Positions 1-7,498 of a stretch of 64,000 nt of DNA are shown piece after piece. Position 1 is the first letter of the stretch; each line of letters begins with the position of its first letter. A model generated the notes under the pieces. It ran no database searches. It saw only the letters and a list, made by a program, of their open reading frames with translations, and was not told where the DNA came from. A program made the position numbers and the translations under genes. The stretch spans positions 248,001-312,000 of the forward strand of contig NZ_JAFCNB010000002.1 in assembly GCF_017896165.1 (NCBI RefSeq). Reading direction: 5' to 3'. The stretch is from Microbispora oryzae (lineage in GTDB: Bacteria > Actinomycetota > Actinomycetes > Streptosporangiales > Streptosporangiaceae).

Positions 1-2
1 AC

Positions 3-860
3 GCGGCGGGCAGCGCGGTCAGCAACCTGCTGCCGTTCGGCGGCGCGGCCGGGGTGGCGGTGACCTTCGGGATGACGCGCGGCTGGGGTTTCGCCAACCG
101 GCCCATCGTCGTCTACACCCTGGTCACCGGGATCTGGAACTCCCTGTTCCGGTTCATCCTGCCCGCCGTCGGCATCCTCGGGCTGCTCGTCGCGGGCCGG
201 GCCACCAACCCCACCGTGGCGAAGGCCGGGTGGGTCGGCGCGGTGTCGATCCTGGTCCTGGTCGCCGTCGTCGCGGCGGCCCTCTACTGGGACCGCGCCG
301 CCGATCTGCTCGGCCGCTCGCTCGACCGCCTCGTACGGCTCGGCCCCGCCCGGTTCCGTCCCGCGGAACACGCGGTGTCCGGCGCCATCGAGCGGCTGCG
401 GCGGGACACCGCGGAGATCGTCCACCGGCGGTGGCCCGGGCTGTCGCTCGGCATGGTGGCGTTCCTCGCCCTGCAGTGCCTGATCATGGCCTGCTGCCTG
501 GTCGCCACCGGTTCCTACCCGGGCCCGGCGGAGACGGTGGCCGTCTTCGCCCTGAGCCGGGTGCTCACCTCCGCCCTGGTGACCCCCAGCGGCGCCGGGA
601 TCATGGAGGGCGGCGTCGCCGCCCTGCTGATCGGCGCCTTCGGCCAGCCCGCGAGCGGCGCCACGGCCGCCGCCGTCCTCTTCGGCTTCTGGACGTACAC
701 CATCGAGATCCCCTGGGGCGGGCTCGCGCTCGGCGGGTGGGCGCTGCTCCGCCGGCGCGACGCGCGCGCGACCGGCGCCGACGGCGCCGACGGCGCCGAC
801 GGGGCCGGCGGGGCCGGCGCGGGCACCGCTCTCGCCGCGGACCGCAGCCGGGCCCTGTGA
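3..860 (+). CDS. YbhN/UPF0104-type (lysylphosphatidylglycerol synthase TM region) membrane protein, 5'-truncated
   Basis: The reading frame is open from the left edge, so the N-terminus lies outside the window. The visible part is a polytopic membrane protein with about five hydrophobic segments. It contains the string NLLPFGGAAGVAVTFGM, typical of the UPF0104/AglD/YbhN family of flippase-like proteins related to the membrane domain of MprF. The loop SGAGIMEGGVAALL later in the protein also fits that family. The family is associated with lipid or glycolipid translocation, but the substrate here is unknown. The C-terminal tail after the last membrane segment is a Gly/Ala/Asp-rich run encoded by 9-bp repeats. 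It is followed by a divergent-looking leader for the next gene, not by an operon partner. Confidence 0.75.
   Translation, partial: AAGSAVSNLLPFGGAAGVAVTFGMTRGWGFANRPIVVYTLVTGIWNSLFRFILPAVGILGLLVAGRATNPTVAKAGWVGAVSILVLVAVVAAALYWDRAADLLGRSLDRLVRLGPARFRPAEHAVSGAIERLRRDTAEIVHRRWPGLSLGMVAFLALQCLIMACCLVATGSYPGPAETVAVFALSRVLTSALVTPSGAGIMEGGVAALLIGAFGQPASGATAAAVLFGFWTYTIEIPWGGLALGGWALLRRRDARATGADGADGADGAGGAGAGTALAADRSRAL
774..800 (+). repeat. 9-bp in-frame tandem repeat (3 copies)
   Basis: Three exact copies of GGCGCCGAC encode Gly-Ala-Asp repeats in the cytosolic tail of the UPF0104-like protein. Degenerate copies (GGGGCCGGC) continue downstream to about 820. Confidence 0.8.
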
Positions 861-944
861 CGCCCCTGTGACGACTCTGTGACGACCCTGTGGGCGGCCA
901 CCCCTGTGCCCCTGTGGGGCGGTGGCCCACGGAGCTCCCTAAAA

Positions 945-959
945 TCTCTCGACGAGAGA
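945..959. promoter_or_regulatory. Perfect 15-bp palindrome upstream of the SARP/AAA regulator
   Basis: TCTCTCG-A-CGAGAGA, 7-bp arms around a central A, lies 121 bp before the regulator start in a locally AT-richer stretch (CCTAAAATCTC). A dimeric repressor or activator site is a reasonable reading; the protein that binds is unknown. Confidence 0.4.
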
Positions 960-1080
960 GTAGGGGTCCGGGTTGTCAAACGGCTTGTGCGCGCTTCGTG
1001 AGCGCGCATACGGTTGCGGCTGACATGGAGCGGCGAAAAGCAGCCGGCGGGCACCACGCGCGGCAGTGGATGAGTGCCCC

Positions 1081-4000
1081 GTGAGCACGGTCGCGTTCCG
1101 GGTTCTGGGGCCGGTGGGGGCACACGACGGGGCAGACGAGCTCGATCTCGGCGGTCTGCGGCAGCGCGCCGTCCTGGCTCGCCTGCTGGTCGCCCGCGGC
1201 CAGGTCGTGCCGTTCGACACCCTTCTGTTCGACCTGTGGGACGACGACGCCGCCAAGGGCGCGCAGTCCGGCCTGCAGGTCTACATCTCCCGGCTGCGCC
1301 GGGTGCTGGAGCCCAACCGTCCCCGCGGCGGGCCGAACCGCCTTCTCGTCACCGTCGCCTCCGGCTACGCGCTGCGGGCCGGGCCCGAGCAGGTGGACGC
1401 GCTGCGCTTCGAGGCCGCGGTCCGCACGGCCGGGGAGCGGCTGGACGACAACCCGCAGGCCGCCCGGTCCAGGCTCGGCTCGGCGCTCGCCCTGTGGCAC
1501 GGCACGCCGTACGCCGAGTTCGCCGAGCAGCCGTGGGCCGAGTCCGAGGTGGCGCGGCTGAACGAGCTCCGGGTGGTGGCCAGGGAGCGGCACGCGGACG
1601 CCGGGCTGCGGCTGGGCCTGCACGCGGAGACCGTGCCCGACCTGGAGGCGCTCACCGCCGAGCACGCCCTGCGCGAGGAGGGCTGGCGGCTGCTCGCGCT
1701 CGGCCTCTACCGGTGCGGGCGGCAGGGCGACGCGCTCGCCGCGCTACGCCGGGCGCGGACGATCCTCTCCGACGAGCTGGGCATCGACCCCGGGCCCGCC
1801 CTGCGGAAGCTGGAGTCGGACATCCTGTCCCAGGATCCCGGGCTCGACCTCGTCCTGCCCGTGCCCCGGCGGCCCGTCGAGGTCGCCGCCACCTGGCCGC
1901 CCCGGCCGGTGGAGAGCGGGGACGTGCCGCCGTTGGAGCCGGAGCCGTTCGTCGGGCGCGACGCGGAGCTGACCGCTCTCGCCGCGGCCGCCCCGCGGGC
2001 GCAGACGGGCCGCTTCTGCGTGGCCGTGGTCAACGGCGACCCCGGGGCGGGCAAGACCACCCTGGTGCGGCGGCTGATCGGGCGGCTGGAGGGCGAGGGC
2101 TGGACGGCGGTCACGGGCGGCTGCCCCGACAGCACGAGCACCCCGCCCGGCTGGGCGTGGGTCGAGGTGCTGCGCGCGCTCGTCTCGCGCCGGGGCCCAG
2201 GTGAGTACGGCGCGCTGCTCGCGCCGCTCCTCGACGACGCCGCGCCCGACACGGCCGACGACGCGGCGTCGGGCGGCTTCCGCCTGCACCGGGCGGTCGG
2301 CGGCTACCTGTCCGGGGTGGCCAGGGAGGCGCCGCTGCTGATCGTGCTCGAAGACCTCCACTGGGCCGACGACCAGACGTTGGCGTTGCTGCGGGCCCTG
2401 CCGAGCCTGCTGGCGGCCAGCCGCGTGCTGCTGGTGGTGACCTTCCGCGACGGCGAGCTGAACGACCAGCAGCAGGACGTGCTGGCCGCCCTCGCCCGGC
2501 TCGACCCGGTGCGCGTGGGCCTCGACGGCCTCGACGACGCCGCGGTGGCGGAGCTGGTGCGGGCGACGTGCGTGCGGGACGTCGACGACGAGGTCGTGCA
2601 CACGATCATCGAGCGGTCCGGGGGCAACCCCTTCTTCGCCAAGGAGACGGCCCGGCTGTTCGAGGCCGAGGCGGACATCTCGCAGGTGCCGTCCGGGGTC
2701 CGCGACGTGCTGCGGCGGCGGATCGCCCGGCTGCCCGAGCGGGCGCAGCAGGTGCTGCTCCAGGCGGCCGTGATCGGCCGTGACGTGGACGTCGACGTGC
2801 TGGTGGACGTCTCCGGCGACGAGGACACCGTCGTCGACGCGGTGGAGGCCGCCCTGCTCGCCGGGCTGGTGACCGAGCCCGGTCCCGGCATGCTCAGGTT
2901 CGACCACGACCTGGTGCGGGACACGATCTACTCGGACGCCTCCCGGCTGCGCCGGTCGCGGCTGCACGGCGCGGTCGCCTCGGTGATCGAGCAGCGCAGC
3001 CCCGGCGACGTCGCCGCCCTGGCCCACCACTACGACGCCGCCGGCACGGTGGACACCGCGGCGAAGGCCGTACGGTACATCGGGCTGGCCGCCGAGCAGG
3101 CCGAGCGGCGGTTCGCCCACCGCGAGGCCGCCTCGCTGTGGCAGCAGGCGATCGCCGCCCTCGACCGCGCCCACTCGGGCGGCGGGCCGGTCCGCGACCG
3201 GCTCGAGTTACAGCTCCGGCTGATCCGGGCGCTGGCGCTCTGCGGCGACATGACGGCCGCCCGCGCGACCCGCCGCGACGCCATGGACGTCGCGCTGCCG
3301 CTGGGCGACCTGGAGCTGACCGCCCGCGTCGCGGCGGCGCTCGCCGTCCCCCACAAGGGCATCGCGCGTGACTTCACCAGGACCGCCTGGGAGATCGTCG
3401 ACGTCACCGAGAAGGCGCTCGTGGAGCTCCCGGCGGGTGAGCAGTCACTGCGCGCCAGCCTGCTCGCCACGCTGGCGCTGGAGCTGGAGGGGTCGGCCAC
3501 CGAGCGCGGATACCAGGCGTCGCTGGAGGCCGAGGAGCTGGCCAGGTCGAGCGGCGACCCGGCGCTGCTCGCGATGGCGCTCAGCGGGCGGCTCCGCCAG
3601 TCGTACACGCTGACCCAGGTCGACGAGCGCGAGACGATCGGCCGGGAGTTGCTGCGGGTGGGAGCCGAGTCCGGCCAGATCTCGGTGCGGACGCTGGCCC
3701 ACCTGGTGCTGCTGGAGTGCGCGGCGGCCCGAGGCGCGTTCGACGAGGCCGACGAGCATCTCGCGCAGGCCGAACGGCTGGGCCGCAGATACGACCTGCC
3801 CGCCCCCGCCGCAGTCGGCGCGTGGTACGCCGGGCAGCGTCTCATGATCACCGGCGACTACGCCGGGGCCGAGCGGGCCTACCGCAACGCGGCCAGGCTC
3901 ACGGCCAGGGCCGGGATGCTGGAGGGCCGCCAGGACCTGCCGCTGATCGCGACGTTCTGTCTCCACCTGGTGGACGGCCGCGCGGCCGAGATGGCCGAGC

Positions 4001-4422
4001 CGCTGGGCGAAGCCCATCAGCGGGGCGCCAAGTGGACCCTCGACGCCTACGCCGTGGCGCTCTCCTCCGCCGGCCACTCGCGGGACGCGCGGGCCGTCGC
4101 CGCCGTCCGCGAGCCCGTGCGGACCGACTTCCTCTATGAGCTCGCCCTGATCTGGCGGGCACTCGCCGGCATGATGCTGGACGACGAGGGCCGGATGCGG
4201 GAGGCGTACGAGAAGCTCGTGCCGTTCGCCGACAGGATCGCGGGGGCCGGGACGGGAGTGGTGGCCCTGTGGCCGGTGGCGCGGACCCTCGGCGACCTCG
4301 CCGTACGGCTGGGCCTCCCGGCGGCCGATCACTACGAGAAGGCGCTGGCCGTGGCCGAGCGGGTCGGGGTGCGCCGGTGGGTCGACGACGCCCGGCGGGC
4401 TCTCAGCGACCCGGCCCGCTGA
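1081..4422 (+). CDS. SARP/AfsR-like transcriptional regulator with AAA ATPase and TPR-like C-terminus
   Basis: This is a large regulator of 1113 residues. The order is an OmpR-type winged helix (about residues 1-95), a bacterial transcriptional activation domain (about 100-245), an NTPase domain with Walker A GDPGAGKTTL near residue 320 and Walker B LLIVLEDLHWADD near 420, and an alpha-helical repeat region to the end. Proteins of this build activate secondary-metabolite or morphological genes in actinomycetes and use ATP binding to control oligomerisation. The start is taken at GTG 1081, which gives the usual FRVLGPVG opening; GTG 1066 would add five residues and neither start has a strong ribosome site. 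An in-frame TTA leucine codon sits at 3208-3210, rare in such DNA. No obvious target cluster is adjacent. Confidence 0.85.
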   Translation: MSTVAFRVLGPVGAHDGADELDLGGLRQRAVLARLLVARGQVVPFDTLLFDLWDDDAAKGAQSGLQVYISRLRRVLEPNRPRGGPNRLLVTVASGYALRAGPEQVDALRFEAAVRTAGERLDDNPQAARSRLGSALALWHGTPYAEFAEQPWAESEVARLNELRVVARERHADAGLRLGLHAETVPDLEALTAEHALREEGWRLLALGLYRCGRQGDALAALRRARTILSDELGIDPGPALRKLESDILSQDPGLDLVLPVPRRPVEVAATWPPRPVESGDVPPLEPEPFVGRDAELTALAAAAPRAQTGRFCVAVVNGDPGAGKTTLVRRLIGRLEGEGWTAVTGGCPDSTSTPPGWAWVEVLRALVSRRGPGEYGALLAPLLDDAAPDTADDAASGGFRLHRAVGGYLSGVAREAPLLIVLEDLHWADDQTLALLRALPSLLAASRVLLVVTFRDGELNDQQQDVLAALARLDPVRVGLDGLDDAAVAELVRATCVRDVDDEVVHTIIERSGGNPFFAKETARLFEAEADISQVPSGVRDVLRRRIARLPERAQQVLLQAAVIGRDVDVDVLVDVSGDEDTVVDAVEAALLAGLVTEPGPGMLRFDHDLVRDTIYSDASRLRRSRLHGAVASVIEQRSPGDVAALAHHYDAAGTVDTAAKAVRYIGLAAEQAERRFAHREAASLWQQAIAALDRAHSGGGPVRDRLELQLRLIRALALCGDMTAARATRRDAMDVALPLGDLELTARVAAALAVPHKGIARDFTRTAWEIVDVTEKALVELPAGEQSLRASLLATLALELEGSATERGYQASLEAEELARSSGDPALLAMALSGRLRQSYTLTQVDERETIGRELLRVGAESGQISVRTLAHLVLLECAAARGAFDEADEHLAQAERLGRRYDLPAPAAVGAWYAGQRLMITGDYAGAERAYRNAARLTARAGMLEGRQDLPLIATFCLHLVDGRAAEMAEPLGEAHQRGAKWTLDAYAVALSSAGHSRDARAVAAVREPVRTDFLYELALIWRALAGMMLDDEGRMREAYEKLVPFADRIAGAGTGVVALWPVARTLGDLAVRLGLPAADHYEKALAVAERVGVRRWVDDARRALSDPAR

Positions 4423-4440
4423 GGCTCGGCCCGCTCACGC

Positions 4441-4803
4441 TCAGTTGCTCAGGCTCGGTCCGCTCAGGTTCGGTCCGCTCAGGTTCGGTCCGCTGAAGCG
4501 GTGCGTCCGCGCGCCGGCGGCGCGCGTGGTGCCGGGGAGGAGGGCGGAGTCCGCGAAGGCCCCTGTGGTGGACATCCGCACGGCCAGACGCGCGGTGCCG
4601 CTCGCCGGTTCGCCCGCGGGGCCGGTTCCCGTGGAGGACGCCGTCGTCCCCGTCCCGGCCCCGTCGCCGGTTGACCGCTCGCCCGGGACCGCCTGGATCG
4701 CCCCGGAATAGATCGCGGTCATGGCGAGGGTGAGGACGAGCAGCCGGACCGCGGCGGCTGTGCCGCAGGCCACGATCGATGCCACACTTCCTCGCGGACT
4801 CAT
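4441..4803 (-). CDS. Small exported or membrane-anchored hypothetical protein
   Basis: The gene encodes 120 residues starting ATG at 4803 behind a clear ribosome site (AAGGGGAGAGGG). An N-terminal hydrophobic stretch at about residues 14-38 (VRLLVLTLAMTAIYSGAI) looks like an uncleaved signal anchor or signal peptide. The middle is a Thr/Gly/Ser-rich linker and the C-terminus ends in SGPNLSGPNLSGPSLSN, encoded by 15-bp repeats. No known domain is recognisable. It converges on the SARP regulator with only 18 bp between the stop codons. A role outside the membrane is an inference from the leader alone. Confidence 0.55.
   Translation of the reverse strand: MSPRGSVASIVACGTAAAVRLLVLTLAMTAIYSGAIQAVPGERSTGDGAGTGTTASSTGTGPAGEPASGTARLAVRMSTTGAFADSALLPGTTRAAGARTHRFSGPNLSGPNLSGPSLSN
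4448..4492 (-). repeat. 15-bp tandem repeat (3 copies)
   Basis: Three copies of CTCAGGTTCGGTCCG (first copy has one change) encode the C-terminal S-G-P-N-L repeats of the small exported protein. Confidence 0.8.
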
Positions 4804-4893
4804 CACCCTCTCCCCTTTCGTGCGTTCAAGATGTACGAAAGGTGGGTTGAACTCCGGTTGACGCTCACTTGCAAGGAAGGTGTCGTCACCCGT

Positions 4894-4912
4894 TAAGGTA
4901 AGCCCGCCCTTA
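4894..4912. promoter_or_regulatory. Possible IdeR/DmdR iron box
   Basis: TAAGGTAAGCCCGCCCTTA agrees with the IdeR/DmdR1 consensus WWAGGTWAGSCTWACCTWW at 16 of 19 positions, with the three mismatches together in the right-centre. It lies 29 bp before the DedA-like gene. This is a match by eye only. Confidence 0.3.
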
Positions 4913-4941
4913 TCGATGCGGCCCCCTGGCGGTGAGAGCAC

Positions 4942-5457
4942 GTGCGGATCCCCGACCCCACGTCGGCCTCGCTCTTCGGCCTGCCCCTGTGGCTGGTCGT
5001 CGCCGTCGGCGCGGTCGCGCTGTTCGGCGCGTTCCAGGTGTACTACTGGGTGGGCCGGCGGCTGGGCACCGCCCTGTACCGGTCCAGGGCCGGGCAGCGG
5101 ATCGGCCGCGAGCGCATCCTGAGGGTCGAGGGCCTGGTCCGCCGCTGGGGCGCCTTCGCCGTCTACGGCTGCTTCTGGGTGCCGGGCCTGCGGCACACGC
5201 TGCCGTGGGTCGCCGGGGCGCTGCGGGTCGACTACCGCTGGTATGTCGCGGCCAGCGCGCTCGGCTGCCTGACCTGGGTGCCGGTGACGTCGTTCGGGCT
5301 CTACTCGCTCATCTGGGCCTGGCTGGCCCTGGCCGCCCATTCGCCGGTCACGGCGGCCGGCGTCGCCGTGCTCGTCGCCGCGTGCGTCGCCGCCCTCGTC
5401 ATGTGGCGCAGGCGCCGTGGGAACGCTCCGGCCGGCAGTGCGGGCATGGGATCATAA
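4942..5457 (+). CDS. DedA/VTT-type membrane protein (short form)
   Basis: A 171-residue membrane protein with about four hydrophobic segments. It carries the features of the DedA/VTT family: a re-entrant region with an amphipathic cytosolic loop (about residues 33-65, RRLGTALYRSRAGQRIGRER) and the FxVPGxRHTLPxVAG motif near residue 80, corresponding to F-x-R-x-x-P-G-x-R in DedA. DedA proteins act in the cytoplasmic membrane in lipid-carrier transport and membrane homeostasis. GTG 4942 is the start; the ribosome site is weak. The stop lies four bases before the next gene, the carboxypeptidase, so the two are probably cotranscribed, which fits an envelope function. Confidence 0.7.
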   Translation: MRIPDPTSASLFGLPLWLVVAVGAVALFGAFQVYYWVGRRLGTALYRSRAGQRIGRERILRVEGLVRRWGAFAVYGCFWVPGLRHTLPWVAGALRVDYRWYVAASALGCLTWVPVTSFGLYSLIWAWLALAAHSPVTAAGVAVLVAACVAALVMWRRRRGNAPAGSAGMGS

Positions 5458-5461
5458 CGGG

Positions 5462-6412
5462 ATGCGTACCCGGCTGATCGGCGCACTGGCCGCCGCCCTC
5501 CTCCTGACCGGCCCGCTTCCCATCGCCCTTCCCGCCGGCGCGTACGCCGCGGTCATCCCACCCGGCGTCATCCCACCCGGCGTCATCCCACCCGGCGTCA
5601 TCCCACCCGGTGCCGCCCCGATTGACGACGCCCCCTCGGTGACGGCCGCCGAGGCGTACCTGGTCGACGCCACCGCCCGCACGGTGCTGCTGGCGAAACG
5701 GCAGACGCGCAGGGTGCCCGTGGCCAGCCTCACCAAGGTCATGACCGCGTACGTCGTGCGGCGGCGGGCGAAGCTCGACGACGTGATCACCATCACCAAG
5801 GCCGACGTGCGGTACGCCGCGGCCAACGGGGCCAGCCACGCCGGCCTGCGCCCCGGCGAACGGCTCACCGTCCGCGACCTGCTCTACGCCCTGATGCTCC
5901 CCTCGGGCGCCGACGCCGCGCACGCGCTCGCGCAGCGGTACGGCCCCGGCATCCCGAAGTTCGTCGCCGGTATGAACGACGCCGCCCGCCGGCTGAAGAT
6001 GACGAGCACCCGCTACGCCAACCCCGACGGCCTCCCGTCCAGCGCGTACTCGACGGCCGCCGACCAGGTCGCGCTCGCGCAGGTCGTGATGCGCGACCCG
6101 GTGATCGCGGCGGTCGCCAAGACCCGCAAGCGGTCGGTCACCAAGAGCCGCAACCACCGCGCCCATGTCTGGCGCAACAGCAACACCCTGCTCGACGACG
6201 GCGCGATCGGCCTGAAGACCGGCTACACGATCAAGGCGGGCTACTGCCTGGCGTTCGTCGCCGACCAGGACGGCCACCGGCTGTTCGGGGTCATCCTCGG
6301 CGAGCGGAGCGACGCGGCCCGGCACACCACCGCGCGGTCCCTGCTGAGCTGGGCCGCCGGAGACTCCGGCGACGATCTCGCGGGAGAGCTGGTGTCCTCG
6401 GTCGCCGGCTGA
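5462..6412 (+). CDS. D-alanyl-D-alanine carboxypeptidase, peptidase family S11
   Basis: A 316-residue secreted penicillin-binding protein. A signal peptide (about residues 1-29, ending AGAYA) is followed by a short proline repeat and the catalytic domain. Catalytic motifs are SLTK near residue 89 (acylated Ser and Lys), SGAD near 148 in the place of the usual S-x-N, and KTGYT near 240. The enzyme removes the terminal D-Ala of peptidoglycan stem peptides outside the membrane. The start is ATG 5462, which places the signal peptide correctly. The replacement of the S-x-N asparagine by alanine is unusual and could alter the balance of hydrolysis. It converges on the TrmH-family gene. Confidence 0.85.
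   Translation: MRTRLIGALAAALLLTGPLPIALPAGAYAAVIPPGVIPPGVIPPGVIPPGAAPIDDAPSVTAAEAYLVDATARTVLLAKRQTRRVPVASLTKVMTAYVVRRRAKLDDVITITKADVRYAAANGASHAGLRPGERLTVRDLLYALMLPSGADAAHALAQRYGPGIPKFVAGMNDAARRLKMTSTRYANPDGLPSSAYSTAADQVALAQVVMRDPVIAAVAKTRKRSVTKSRNHRAHVWRNSNTLLDDGAIGLKTGYTIKAGYCLAFVADQDGHRLFGVILGERSDAARHTTARSLLSWAAGDSGDDLAGELVSSVAG
5552..5611 (+). repeat. 15-bp in-frame tandem repeat (4 copies)
   Basis: Four copies of GTCATCCCACCCGGC (last base T in the final copy) encode VIPPG repeats directly after the signal peptide of the carboxypeptidase, acting as a linker. Confidence 0.9.
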
Positions 6413-6461
6413 ACAGTCGCTCTTCAGACAACCATCGGCTGAACAGTCACCGGCTCAACAG

Positions 6462-7322
6462 TCAGCGGGCGGTCCTCACGCCCGCGGCGGGACGTGACAG
6501 GGAGTGGCAGGCGACGGCCGCGGCGGCCACGACGTTCAGGGAGTCGACGCCCAGCGCCGTGGCGACCGGGCTCATCGGGATGCACACGGACAGGTCGGCC
6601 TCGCTCAGCCAGTGCGACGTCAGCCCGTCGCCCTCCGAGCCGAGCATGAGGGCGACGCGGCCGTCCAGCGGCGCGTCGTCCAGTGGCACGGCCGACTGGT
6701 CCGGGGTCAGCGCGAGCAGCCGGAAGCCGGCGTCCCTGACCTCGCCCAGGCCGCCGTGCCAGTCGCCCATCCGGGCGTAGGGGACGGCGAAGACCGCGCC
6801 CATCGAGACCTTCACCGACCGGCGATAGAGCGGGTCCGCGCATCGCGGTGACAGGACCACCGCGCCGACGCCGAGCGCCGCGGCGCTGCGGAAGATCGCT
6901 CCGACGTTGCCGTGGTCGACCAGGTCCTCCAGCACGAGGATCCGCGCGGGCGGTCCCGCCGACCTCGACGCCGGGGAGCCCTGCCCGGCGAGGAGCGCGG
7001 GCACCGACGGCAGTTCCCGCCGCTCCATCGCGGCGAGCGCGCCCCGGTGCACCCGGAAGCCGGTGACTCCCTCCATGACCTCGTCGGGCACCACGTAGAC
7101 GGTGTGTCCCTCGATCACGTCGGCCAGGTGGTCGAGCCACTTCGCCGTCGTCAGCACCGAACGCACGGGGTAGCCCACGCCCACGGCGCGCCGGATGACC
7201 TTCTCGCCCTCGGCGACGAACAGCCCGCGCTCACCCTCCAGGCGCTTGCGCAGTTCGACGTCGCGCAGCCGCACGTAATCGGCAAGGCGAGGGTCGGCGA
7301 CATCGTCGACAGGGATCACCAC
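6462..7322 (-). CDS. TrmH/SpoU-family RNA 2'-O-methyltransferase
   Basis: The protein has 286 residues. An N-terminal RNA-substrate-binding domain (about residues 15-105, LFVAEGEKVIRRAV) precedes a SPOUT knot domain with all three family motifs: NVGAIFRSA (motif 1), LMLGSEGDGL (motif 2) and IPMSP...LGVDSLNVVAAAAV (motif 3). These bind S-adenosylmethionine and methylate a ribose of rRNA or tRNA; the precise nucleotide cannot be predicted. Two successive GTG codons (7322, 7319) could start translation. It is transcribed divergently from the solute-binding/VWA gene with about 176 bp between them. Confidence 0.85.
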   Translation of the reverse strand: MVIPVDDVADPRLADYVRLRDVELRKRLEGERGLFVAEGEKVIRRAVGVGYPVRSVLTTAKWLDHLADVIEGHTVYVVPDEVMEGVTGFRVHRGALAAMERRELPSVPALLAGQGSPASRSAGPPARILVLEDLVDHGNVGAIFRSAAALGVGAVVLSPRCADPLYRRSVKVSMGAVFAVPYARMGDWHGGLGEVRDAGFRLLALTPDQSAVPLDDAPLDGRVALMLGSEGDGLTSHWLSEADLSVCIPMSPVATALGVDSLNVVAAAAVACHSLSRPAAGVRTAR

Positions 7323-7498
7323 CGCCCCAGGTTACGGGGTGCCAGACAGGGTCACTGACGTGCTGGACGTACCAAAACCGGCGTTTTGCCGCACTTAACC
7401 TTGCCAGTATCGTTCCGTAGGCATCACGCGGAATCTCCCAGAATGGTCCCCGCGAGGGCGCGCACCGGTGGGAGCCAATCGACACCGAAGAGGGCACC

